Position numbers and translations under genes: made by a program | In this document: one piece after another, positions 11,076 to 21,224 of the stretch | Numbering within the stretch: position 1 is the first letter of the stretch | Layout: each line of letters begins with the position of its first letter | Notes under the pieces: generated by a model | What the model was told of the DNA's origin: nothing | The model's input: only the letters and a program-made list of their open reading frames with translations | The model's database searches: none | Assembly (NCBI GenBank): GCA_024509875.1 | Contig: JAMPIV010019844.1 | Coordinates: 434,001-498,000 of the forward strand | Direction: 5' to 3' | From: Oreohelix idahoensis | Taxonomy: Eukaryota; Mollusca; Gastropoda; Stylommatophora; Oreohelicidae | DNA: 64,000 nucleotides

Positions 11076-11510
11076 ATGCCCAACGTAAACTCGGTCACCA
11101 CCACTCGACCGAGCAGAAAGAAACAAAAGGACTACATCTTAAATGCGCCTAAGGCGGTGAAAAAGAAGACCAGGGTTCTCAGTGCAGACACGCCCTCAGC
11201 ACCGTTAGTAACGCTACAATACAAAAACCAGAACCAGTGTGTCATATTAACATTCCAAACATTGTTCGAGTACGAAGCATTGCGTGGCTTGTCCAAGGCC
11301 TACTATAAATCTATCGCTTCAATTGAATCTCGCACTGACGCTAATGGTGCTCATGTCGAAGATGTTATTTCTACTGGACATGTTTTTCTCCATTTCTATA
11401 ATACATCCAACAAGGTCATGGTACAAGGCTCAGAGACTGCAGTTAAAGAGTGGATCCAGAATGATTTGAATCATTTATGGAAAACAGCAACGACTGCTGG
11501 AGTCAGTTGA
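11076..11510 (+). CDS. CR1/L2-type LINE ORF1, first part (144 aa)
   Basis: First in-frame ATG at 11076; the open frame begins at a TTG at 11037. The N-terminus is basic (RPSRKKQK) and the C-terminal half has the motif HFYNTSNKVMVQG, a pattern I associate with invertebrate LINE ORF1 proteins. The stop TGA at 11508-11510 is followed at once by ATG in the same frame, so the next ORF is its direct continuation. Probably a nucleic-acid-binding ORF1 segment; no zinc finger seen. Confidence 0.7.
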   Translation: MPNVNSVTTTRPSRKKQKDYILNAPKAVKKKTRVLSADTPSAPLVTLQYKNQNQCVILTFQTLFEYEALRGLSKAYYKSIASIESRTDANGAHVEDVISTGHVFLHFYNTSNKVMVQGSETAVKEWIQNDLNHLWKTATTAGVS

Positions 11511-13361
11511 ATGGCTATAACGTCAACAGCTGTTCTCAACAATGCACCAACCACTTCCGATACCCAGAAATTAGCCCTCACACACTGTTCCTTTCCCGTT
11601 GTCTCTGATACATTCGTTCAGGAACATGACAAACAGATACAGGTAGTACAAGACACGCCTTCCTCTACATCAAGATCTATCATTACAGAGACGCCTTCCG
11701 TTACATCAAGATCTACCATTACAGAGCCAGAGCATAATTCATTAATAGGATTGCTTGATAGTAGTCTAGAAAGGACACCACGCGAGCAAACTATACAATC
11801 ACCACATGATGATGTGTATACAAAAATAACATCTGAGATGGAACTACTGAAAGCTGAATTGAGCAGTCTTAAAAAATCTTATGAACAGCTTCAGGCTGAT
11901 CATCTGTCTCTAAAAAGTCGCTACGAACACAGCAAAACACACATTCAGCAGCAGACTAAACAACAGCACACAAAAGAATTGGGTCACAAACAAACACGTG
12001 CGGAGAGCCTCCGACCTCAACAACAAATACCTCATTCAGAACTACGCCTTAATGAACGTAATTCCCTGGACACTCCGGAAAATCCTGCAGCCAGTGTCTG
12101 CAGAATTCCGGTCAAAATTTCAAATCGCCATCCGCCACTTCGACCGGCAGATGCCAGCACACACCACAGAACTTCTAGCAGCCACAGCACAACTGGAACA
12201 AGGGAAGATACAGCTGTAAACACTGGCACCCACACGAACAGAAGAAAACATCTCATCTTTGGGGACCAAACCATGAAGGAGCTTCAACAATCAAAACTAG
12301 TAACTGGTGATACTGATTCGGTGTCTGTTCGCTTCAAGAACTGGGCATCAACTTACGACTTACTGACCCTCCTTAAACGGTATTCGCCTGATCTCTCTGT
12401 AATTAGAGTAACTGTGCACATAGGTTTGTCAGACTCAATAAAAGATATTGAACTCTCACAGACAGACCTAAACGAGATCACATTCATATTTCGGTCGCTA
12501 TTCCATAATGCCAAAATTTATTTTTCCTCTATTATCCTGCCAGTCCGTGCCTATTACCGCAAATGTGTTGAAACTAACAATGCTTTACTTAAAAAACACT
12601 GCCTCAAGAATGAACATATTTTCATAGATCACAGCTCGGTCTTCCTTGCCACTTCAGGAGCCCCTAGAAAGCATCTTTACAGTGGCGAAATTACATTGTC
12701 CAGACAAGGGACCAGTATGTTGGCGACAAATATAAAGTATCCAGAAAGCACACTCAGAGGCACTACTCACACATCGGCATCCATATATCCATCCAAACGC
12801 CATGTGAATATAAATAGCTACTCATCTAATGCCAATTATGACCTTCATTTTCCATCACTACCCCCAACTTTAAACACCAGCCGCGCAAAATCATCAGACA
12901 ATCAGGATCATCACGTTATACCTCTTGTTAGCACCACGGATGTGCAGGAAACCAACAATGTCTGCCTTCAACAACCTTCTGCCACAGACGACCCTCCTCG
13001 ACAACACCAACTTGACCCACTTCATTCCCAGAGGTCTGTAAGCGATCCAATTCAATCTGCTCAGCCTTCATCAACAGAAGTGTCACCATGTCCGCTGTCG
13101 TCCCAGACACCAATGAGAGTTCCCCGCTCATCGCTGTCGTCACAGGTTCACCCACATCAACCCACATACCCAGCATTTCATCATTTCCTACATCAACAAA
13201 GACTCTTGGACTATGCACCTTACACTTGGAGGTCGTACTTGCCGGAATACCACACTCATTCAACAACTGTACCTCAATATCCCGCTTTCTACCAAATGCA
13301 TCATCTATCACGGCCAAATCCACCGCACTTCTATTTTCAACAACCCTCTACTCCATATTAA
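11511..13361 (+). CDS. CR1/L2-type LINE ORF1, second part (616 aa): coiled coil and SGNH-like fold
   Basis: A Ser/Thr-rich leader has a duplicated STSRSIITET-like block. A coiled coil follows at about residues 103-150 (MELLKAELSSLKKSYEQLQ), then a region at 247-410 resembling the SGNH-hydrolase (esterase) domain of CR1-type ORF1 proteins. The usual catalytic blocks are altered: GDS is GDQ at 251-253, GxND is GLSD at 305-308, and the final DxxH block is absent near 390-398. It is therefore probably not an active esterase. The last 200 residues are Pro/His/Ser-rich and low in complexity. It begins directly after the first part's stop codon. Confidence 0.65.
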   Translation: MAITSTAVLNNAPTTSDTQKLALTHCSFPVVSDTFVQEHDKQIQVVQDTPSSTSRSIITETPSVTSRSTITEPEHNSLIGLLDSSLERTPREQTIQSPHDDVYTKITSEMELLKAELSSLKKSYEQLQADHLSLKSRYEHSKTHIQQQTKQQHTKELGHKQTRAESLRPQQQIPHSELRLNERNSLDTPENPAASVCRIPVKISNRHPPLRPADASTHHRTSSSHSTTGTREDTAVNTGTHTNRRKHLIFGDQTMKELQQSKLVTGDTDSVSVRFKNWASTYDLLTLLKRYSPDLSVIRVTVHIGLSDSIKDIELSQTDLNEITFIFRSLFHNAKIYFSSIILPVRAYYRKCVETNNALLKKHCLKNEHIFIDHSSVFLATSGAPRKHLYSGEITLSRQGTSMLATNIKYPESTLRGTTHTSASIYPSKRHVNINSYSSNANYDLHFPSLPPTLNTSRAKSSDNQDHHVIPLVSTTDVQETNNVCLQQPSATDDPPRQHQLDPLHSQRSVSDPIQSAQPSSTEVSPCPLSSQTPMRVPRSSLSSQVHPHQPTYPAFHHFLHQQRLLDYAPYTWRSYLPEYHTHSTTVPQYPAFYQMHHLSRPNPPHFYFQQPSTPY

Positions 13362-13670
13362 CAACGACTGTTGGCCTCACTAGTTGTCTCTGTAACACCA
13401 GCAACTGTCGATTGTTGTTTTATATATATATATATATAATTTTATTATATTATTATTATAATTTTTTTTCTTCTCCACACTGTTTGACTGTCTGATATGA
13501 GCGCTTGATTTGTTACATTTTTCACCTATTTTTGACGTAATTCAATTGGCTGAATTGTTTGTAATTAGTTTTCAATGTGCCCCACTTATTAATACCACCA
13601 TTAATTCCCCTTCATTGGTAAAATTTGTTAAATTTAGTATTTGAGCGCGAGCTTTTTTTACATAACATAA
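13362..13670 (+). other. LINE inter-ORF spacer
   Basis: A TA microsatellite (about 13422-13440), ATT repeats and T-rich sequence between ORF1 and ORF2. No coding signal. Confidence 0.6.
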
Positions 13671-16600
13671 ATGCCAGGTACTTATGAACAGTTACTAACC
13701 ATGAATGGTTTACGACTTGGCCATCTGAACGTAAACCATCTTCTAGGTAAACTTCCAGAACTCACACAAGTTCTGAATCAAAATTTCCATGTTTTTGGGC
13801 TTTCAGAAAGTCGTCTGAATGAGAAAATAACAGATGGTGACATTGCACGTACTGGTTTTAACACTATTCGGCGAGATTCTAGTAGACAATTAGAGACAGG
13901 TTTAGCAGTCTATATTTCCACTTCTCTCAGTTATCGCTGCAGAAACGATCTAGAGACCATAGATATAGAATGCATATGGTTAGAGGTAAAGCCACATAAG
14001 CAAAGACCCATTTTAATAGGATATCTTTATCGTAACCCCAGTGTAGGAACAACATGGTTTGAAGATTTTACCAACATGATGGATAAAGTTATTACTACAG
14101 TTAACTGGGAGCCGCGCTAGCGTAGTGGTTACAACACCGCTCTGGCGACCGGGTGATACAGGATCAAACCCGGGCGACGGCATTTGAGGATTTTTCGTCG
14201 ACCGGGATTTGGACTGGATTAACTCGAGACCTGGTGAGTACATTTGAAGGAGTGTCGTCGACCAGGGACTGGCGGCTCCTGAGCCGACCCAGCTGCAATG
14301 GGTACCTCCGAAATCGGAGAGTATTTGCCTGAATGGCGAGGGACACCTGTCTCTGTACAAGAAATAAAGGGATACTCACGTAAAATCAATGTCAGGTTAG
14401 ACATAAATAATAACCTGAGATTTCGCCTCGAGTATTAGCGGGCGTACGAAAAAAAAAAAAAAAAAAAAACTACAGTTAACGAAATTATTCTTCTTGGTGA
14501 TTTCAATATTGATATGCATAAGCCGAATCAAACATGGATCAACATCATAGCATCGTACAACATGAAACAAATAGTCAACAAACCTACCAGAGTAACAAAA
14601 ACATCATCCACACTGATCGATCACATATATGTAACCTGTCCAGAAAACGTTATAGAATGTTCCATCCCTACTATTGCTATGAGTGACCACTATCCCATAT
14701 GTTGCACTTGGGCAAAAAATGGGTACAAATCTCCAAAAAATAAACACATCAGTATCGAATATAGAAGTCTAAAAAATTTCAACCAAGAATTATTTTTAAA
14801 TGATTTGCAAAATGCGCCTTTCGCCAATGTTTACCAACTTCCTGATCCTGATGACGCCATTGCATATTGGACACGGACATTTTATAGTATTTTTAATAAG
14901 CATGCGCCTACTAAAGAAATTCGCGTAAAAAGACAAATAAAATCTCCATTTATCACACAAGAAGTACTTGCCACTATGAGGCAGAGGGATCGAGCGCACA
15001 AAAATAAGGACATCATTACATATCGGGCGGCAAGGAACAAAGTACAATATTTAATTCGCAGAGAAAAGAAAAACTACTTTAGTCATTTAGTTCAAAGCAA
15101 AAGCAACAGTAGAAATATATGGAAGGCAATCAATACCTTAGTGAACAAAAGAAATTCGCCAGACTCACAAAAACCCAATACTTCATTTACTTGTACAGAT
15201 TTCAGCAATCATTTTCAGGCAGACATCCACAATATAAAATCCGCCATACCTTCTTCCCCTTGTGACTTCAGCGAATTATCTACGCTCTGCAAGAACAAGT
15301 GTACTAACACCATTCCATGCGACATTCCTTTCATAACAGTTAACGAAGTTTATAACTATCTTATTGATCTTAAAGATAATAACTCATCGGGACTTGATGG
15401 AATCAGTAATCGAATACTGCGTTATGCTGCACCAGCTATTACTGATACACTAACATACATATATAATCAATGTCTCGCAAGGAGTTACTTTCCATCTGCC
15501 TTTAAAATCGCTAAAGTATACCCTCTTGTTAAACCTGGTTCATCAGATAATAGCAACCTTGGTAACTATAGGCCCATTTCGCTTATATCATCGCTGTCCA
15601 AACCACTGGAAAAACACATACACAAAACAGCAATGGAACACCTAGCTAATAATGACCTGCTTGTTGATAGTCAGTCGGGGTTTAGACCAAAGCATTCATG
15701 CGACACAGCCTTAACAAAAATGATAGAGAACTGGCATCTAAACATCAATAACGATAACTTATGTGGAGCAATCTTTGTAGACTTTAAAAAAGCATTCGAT
15801 ATGATAGATCACTCTATTTTAATCAGAAAATTAGAAACAATGAAAGTAAATCTTAAGCTGGTGAAGTTAATTAAATCATTCCTGACAGACAACAAGTGGT
15901 GTCTTACAATAATTCTTTGTCCAACCCAACTGTTGTCGATATCGGTGTTCCTCAGGGTTCTATCCTCGGCCCTCTTCTCTTTGCCGTATACATTAATGAT
16001 CTTCCTCTGTACATCAAACACTCATCCTGTGACCTGTTTGCCGATGACTGTACTGTTTACACTAGTGACAAAAGTTGCGCCACACTAAAACTATCTTTAC
16101 AAACTGATACACATAATATTATTATGTGGAGCAACGAGAATCGAATGCAAATAAATATTAGTAAAACGAAATGTATGTTAATATCAACCAGACAAAAACT
16201 ACAAAACTCGCAGAAAACAACACTTCAGCTCTACATTGGAACATCACTAATTGAAAACGTAAATGAACATAAAACTCTAGGTCTAACTGTTGACCAGCAC
16301 CTAAGTTGGAACTCACATGTAAGTGCACTCACAAAGCTAACGGCACAAAAAGTTTACCAATTAGCCAAAATCAAACACTTCCTGGATGAGGGGGCAAGGA
16401 AAATGTTCTACACATCTCACATACAAACATACCTAGACTATTGTTCCACAATCTGGGATGGTTGTTCCATATCCAACACAAAAAGGCTTCATTCACTTCA
16501 AAAACGTGCAGTGCGCCTAGTTGCTGATAAACACCAAACACATTGTACAGATTTATATAACTATCTTAAAATATTACCCCTTAGAAAGCGCTTCCTATTT

Positions 16601-16870
16601 AACAAAGCTAAATTCGCTCACAAAATCTTGTCACAGAATGCTCCAACGTATCTGTGGCCTCTTTTAAAATTCAATGAAAAACGTAGTAACCGCTTAAACC
16701 AGTTACAGGTACCCAAGCCCAGGCTAGATTTGTTCAAGAAGAGCTTGGCTTACTCAGCTGCTCATCTTTGGAACAATCTTCCACATGATCTTAAAAACAT
16801 GCACAGTCCCTACTCATATAATCGTAGACTGTTCAAATACATTATGAGTGCCAATTATATGCCGCCCTAA
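13671..16870 (+). pseudogene. CR1/L2-type LINE ORF2: endonuclease/reverse transcriptase, interrupted
   Basis: The start ATG is at 13671. The endonuclease (LGHLNVNHLLGKL, GLSESRLNE) is interrupted at 14106 by a SINE. After it, LLGDFNID, LIDHIYVT and SDHYPICC resume in the same frame. RT: SSGLDGISNRIL, LGNYRPISLIS, SGFRPKHSCDTAL and FVDFKKAFDMID. Near 15895 a one-base frameshift moves the rest into another frame, which begins at VVSYNNSLSNP and runs through GVPQGSILGPLLF and FADDCTVY to the stop at 16868. It lies 310 bp downstream of ORF1. Confidence 0.87.
14106..14468 (+). mobile_element. tRNA-derived poly(A) SINE, copy 1
   Basis: A complete SINE with a perfect pol III A box TAGCGTAGTGG (14118-14128) and a B box GGATCAAACCC (14161-14171), about 300 bp of body and an A tail. 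Flanked by the 12-bp duplication ACTACAGTTAAC (14094-14105 and 14469-14480). SINE plus duplication is 375 nt, so the LINE frame is the same on both sides, but the SINE itself contains stops. Confidence 0.95.
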
Positions 16871-17104
16871 GGGATTATATTTCGAATTATTATCTAATAT
16901 ACTGTATGGAGGGTCTAATGATCTAGTTTTTCATTTTAATATATCTTACTTCTTAATTGTAATCAAATACTGTAAATGTATGCTTTTATACTACTTATAA
17001 TGTTGCATCGCCATTAAACTAACACCTTAAGTATGGAGAATGTCTGAATAACTAGCAATAAAAGATGAATAAGAGGAAGGGCAAAATGTAAGACGGGCCT
17101 ATAT

Positions 17105-17160
17105 GCACGATTCTTATCTATCAGTCAATACCCTTTACCTCCCTAAGGAGCATAGGTCAT
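17105..17160 (-). repeat. RTE/SINE 3' end with stem-loop
   Basis: The minus strand reads CTATGCTCCTTAGGGAGG then TAAAGGGTATTGA, the same end as at 20105, 54580 and 63395. CTCC-TTAG-GGAG can pair. The upstream body (to about 17340) is not recognised. Confidence 0.55.
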
Positions 17161-17342
17161 AACGCTGGATCTCGTATAGTGGAGGCGTAAACAATTCACA
17201 TCCTGTGGCAGTATCTGTTTGGGACTCAAAGCTGCTCACCTGTGGGAACATTTTCCGCATGTGCTGACAACACACTAAGTCCCAGGTCATTCAGCAGCGG
17301 ATTCCCAAAATGTCACGAGTTCTTATTATATACCACCATAAA

Positions 17343-17955
<613 letters not shown>

Positions 17956-18094
17956 ATCTATGTATTAATGTTTATTTTTATTTTTATTTATTTTATTTTT
18001 ACATTCATTATTATTATTATTATTATTTTTTAATGTTAAAAACGTACTTTAATTATGATGATTATTGCAAATGTAATATTACTTTTATAATGAT

Positions 18095-18240
18095 AAATGC
18101 CTTAATTATGCTTAAAGTAAATGTGAGGATGAAAGGATATAGTATATATGATGAGAGAGAGAGGAAGGGCAGAATGTCAGACGGGCCTGCGTGCCCAATT
18201 CTTAACCCTTTGAAAATAAAGTTCGTTCGTTCGTTCGTTC
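18095..18240 (+). mobile_element. CR1/L2-type LINE 3' end with (GTTC)n tail
   Basis: GAGGAAGGGCAGAATGTCAG followed by GACGGGCCTGCGTGCCCAAT parallels the 3' UTR at 17065-17105. It ends AATAAAGTTCGTTCGTTCG. Only the 3' terminus is present. Confidence 0.65.
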
Positions 18241-18242
18241 TT

Positions 18243-19600
18243 TTGCTGTTTTACATTTGTTTACTATTTCATTATTTTGTCTGTCATATTCTTCGTTGTC
18301 TTGCTTCTTCTTCCTTTTTGCATCCATCAGTTTTACAATTTCATCTGTCATCCACTTCTTCTTTGCAGTCCTCTTTACTTCTGATATGATTTCTTTTGAT
18401 GTTTGATGTATTGATTCCTTTAGCATTTCCCACTGTTCATCTATACTCTGTATTTTTCTATTGCATTGTACCTATGCTGTATTGTAATGTTGTATCTTTC
18501 CCTCATTTCCTTATCTGATTTAAGTAAGACTAAGTTTAACTTGATGCTGTTTGAAGCTCACTTTACTTCCTTCAATTTTATTCTAAGTTTTCCTATTACT
18601 GGTACATGATCGCTGTTGCAGTCTGCTCCTGGCCTAGTTTTCACAGATTTTAAACTGTTTCTAAATCTCCTGCATAGTAGTATGTAGTCAATCTGATTAT
18701 GAACATTGTTCCCTGGACTTTTCCATTTCCAAAGGCATCTAGGATGCTGCTTAAACCAGGTGTTTCCTATTATCATATCATGCGTTCTTTCCCACTTTAT
18801 CAGTCTGTCACCTCTCTCATTTCTTTCTCCCAGGCCATAACCACCAGTCACATCATCAACTTTTTCATTTCCAACCTTTGCATTGAAGTCTCCAAGTGTA
18901 ACTGTTGTCTCATGAAATTTACACTGAGTCATTGCCATATCAAGTTCACTGTAAAATGTGTCTATTTCTTCTTCTTTACTATCTTCTGTTGGGGCATATA
19001 TTTGTATAAAATTGATATCAATTGGTCTGCCACTCAGTTTAACTAACAGGACTTGATCTGATATTGCCCAAAATCCCTTTACTGTTCTTGCCCTTTCTGC
19101 ATCTAATATTATGCCTACTCCTCTTTCATGTTTATTTCCTCCAGAATAAATTATTTTGTAATTGTCAGAATACATTTCACCTGTTCCGATATATCGCATT
19201 TCATATAGCCCTAATACATTTACAGTCATTCTTTCCATTTCCATCTTGATGTTATCTAATTTTCCAGTCTACATTAGTGTCCTGACATTCCAAGTTCCTA
19301 TATTTAATTTATCTTTAATTATAATTTTGCTAACAGTAGCTTGATGACGATTGGGTATCACCTTTAGCACATGATGCTCCCTACTGGACGAAGTGATTCC
19401 TCTAGAATCCCCCTTAACGACGTTGTCTTTTACTAGGAAGTTGTTTTGATTCATGATAATACAAGGGATAAACGATGGTACTTTCCTGTTGCTTTCCCTT
19501 GGTTTGTGTACTGTTGTCTCCGCTAGCCTTTGACTAAAAAGTCAAACCCACAAGGCAGTGGGGAGAGAAGAGGTTAAAGCGCCTCCATCTCGCTGGTTGT
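18243..19600 (-). pseudogene. RTE-like LINE, endonuclease half
   Basis: The minus strand reads LNIGTWNVRTLM, then VLGLYEMRYIGTGEMYS, RGVGIILDAE, TLGDFNAKVG, NQIDYILLCRRFRNS and GADCNSDHVPVI. This is an APE endonuclease, followed by the RT-linker segment up to NKCKTAKE near 18243. Stops or frameshifts occur around 19265 and 18430-18550. It ends abruptly at the (GTTC)n tail of a plus-strand LINE, and its RT region is not adjacent. Confidence 0.85.
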
Positions 19601-19955
19601 CATATCATAAAGCTTCAGAGGTGATTTGATACAGACAGCTGTCCCTCGCAACTATCCCACCTCGCCCTCAGTGACAATCACCTGTTTTGGTTCATGGCTG
19701 ATTATTCAGTATTCACAGCTAACTTCTATATCTAGAGGCCATTCAACCATCCACCACCTGGTTGACGTGCCAGGTAGGAGGACAGGTACCCTCCAAAGAG
19801 ATTAATGGAATTAAATGGCAAAACAACAGTTGGCAGAAAACATTTCTTATTAAAATCAATAATCTTACAAACACAGAATGCCAGATAGTCTTCTAAAAAT
19901 TGATACAGGTCCACTACCTTTTTTTTTAAATAACGTCAAAATAAATTGAACAAAC

Positions 19956-20048
19956 CTGTAATACATTGCGAGTGTCAAATGCTCTTTTCATCATCTTGGT
20001 CCACCCCTTATCTATGCGAGCAAATATCTTTGCTTCTTGTGGTAGATC
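19956..20048 (-). CDS. Dynein heavy chain exon 11
   Basis: 93 nt (31 codons): DLPQEAKIFARIDKGWTKMM through NVLQ. It matches the linker block 'LP.Eak.F..iDk.w.kimk.a...p.v'. Acceptor TTTTACAG, donor GTTTGT, phase 0 at both ends. Confidence 0.94.
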
Positions 20049-20104
20049 CTGTAAAACAAATAAAAATCACACTATTCAAGACATTATTTCTTCTTTACAT
20101 TTCA

Positions 20105-20320
20105 GCTCCCCAAGGAGCAAAGGTCTTCAACAAATATCCCTAGTCCTCCTGTTGTATGCCATCAGTTCAAGGTCTTGCCATGCCTTCCTCATGAATTTCA
20201 CTTCTGTCTCCAGTTCTCTTCTCCTTGTGTTTTTTTGTCTACCTCTGCTTCTTTTACCATATAGATTCCAGATCAAGGACTGCCTTATAATGCTATCAAC
20301 AGAAAGCACTATTACTGCTG
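20105..20320 (-). mobile_element. RTE-like LINE family C, 3' fragment
   Basis: The minus strand encodes SIIRQSLIWNLYGKRSRGR and RRRELETEVKFMRKAWQDLE. It then ends in TTTGTTGAAGACCTTTGCTC and the stem-loop CTCCTTGGGGAG (20106-20117). It begins about 55 bp upstream of the exon 11 acceptor. Confidence 0.78.
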
Positions 20321-20439
20321 AGAGATAAAGCTTGTGCTACCAATAGCAGAAACGATACAAGACCTAGTTCTTAATTATGTCCTATGAATAAGGTATTCCA
20401 AAAGCAGGTACTGCTGTAGGGGTATGAAACGTTTATGAC

Positions 20440-20530
20440 GTGGGTTGGCCAGTTCCTTTTCTCCCTGCCTTTGCCTTCCCTAACTCATGAGGAGAGTCAG
20501 ATATCCATTTCAACTGTAACCCAGTTTAAC
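20440..20530 (-). mobile_element. tRNA-derived SINE body fragment (family S2)
   Basis: It shares the minus-strand block CAGTTGAAATGGATATCTGA followed by GAGTTAGGGAAGGCAAAGGC with 50110-50200 and with the fuller copy at 62880-63045. No head here. Confidence 0.5.
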
Positions 20531-20534
20531 TTAA

Positions 20535-21030
20535 ATAAGAAATTGTAAGTAGGCTAATGTTAAACTATAACTGTTTTGTTTTTTTAAAACTAATGCAATA
20601 CCCAAAATAAAGAAATTAAAAAAAACATACACACACAAACGTACATATATAACAATTTTAGACTGGGTCATGAATAACAAAGATTAAACTAAAAAAAAAA
20701 ATTTAGTCTAAAATATTGCAAAGGAAAGGATCTCGTCACCTCACCTCATAAAGCTAAGACACAGCAAAAAGCAAGTGTTTAATTCTTCACTCTCTTACAG
20801 CATTATCTGCAAAAGGGACCATTTACCTATTACCTTTAATGGTGCAAACTTTGATTATCATTACATTGTAAAATATTAATTTTTCTGGCTTTTATATGAA
20901 TTTCTCCTATAATTATGTAAATCTTGCTAGTTTTCAATAAATTGGTGATTTGTCCATTGCTCTTCTGCCAGTCAGATTTTCATTGTTAGAAAGTTCTGAC
21001 TGATTAATTTAAGATTTCGCAAAATATTCT
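20535..21030. other. Dynein intron, no feature seen
   Basis: AT-rich with A-runs at about 20617 and 20690. No ORF or recognised repeat. Confidence 0.4.
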
Positions 21031-21033
21031 CAC

Positions 21034-21175
21034 CTTGACAGCGAGCGCGTTACTGAACACAGCCTCCAAATACTGCCACAAGTCTTGAACTTCTAGCCAC
21101 AATTCTAGAACCTCAGTCACTTCCTTCAGTTTCTCTGCCCAAGAGGCAGCCTCATCTCTCAATGGTCCAATATAT
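21034..21175 (-). CDS. Dynein heavy chain exon 10 (LWQYLEAVF)
   Basis: 142 nt. It encodes RYIGPLRDEAASWAEKL followed by the strongly conserved linker motif WLEVQDLWQYLEAVF. It ends NALAVK before donor GTGAGA. The 3' LTR of the Gmr1-like element starts only about 50 bp upstream of this exon's acceptor. Confidence 0.95.
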
Positions 21176-21224
21176 CTGGCAATCATAAGATTTTTATTTA
21201 ATATATATGATACAGCTAAAATGT

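Larger units (their letters stand above)
11037..17110 (+). mobile_element. CR1/L2-type LINE, nearly complete, with SINE insertion
   Basis: An ORF1 split in two by one stop, ORF2 (endonuclease and RT) from 13671 to 16870, and a 3' UTR to about 17110. The RT shows DFKKAFDMIDHSIL, GVPQGSILGPLLF, FADDCTVY and the C-terminal SLQKRAVRLV / HLWNNLPHDL blocks of the CR1/L2/Daphne group. The 5' end is not fixed. A related 3' UTR (motif GACGGGCCT) recurs at 18150 with a (GTTC)n tail and faintly at 37320. Damage: one stop in ORF1, a SINE in ORF2 and one frameshift in ORF2. Confidence 0.85.

Noticed and set aside
14106..14180. tRNA gene at the A and B boxes
   Set aside because: The boxes head a SINE with target duplications and an A tail. 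No acceptor stem or anticodon arm closes.
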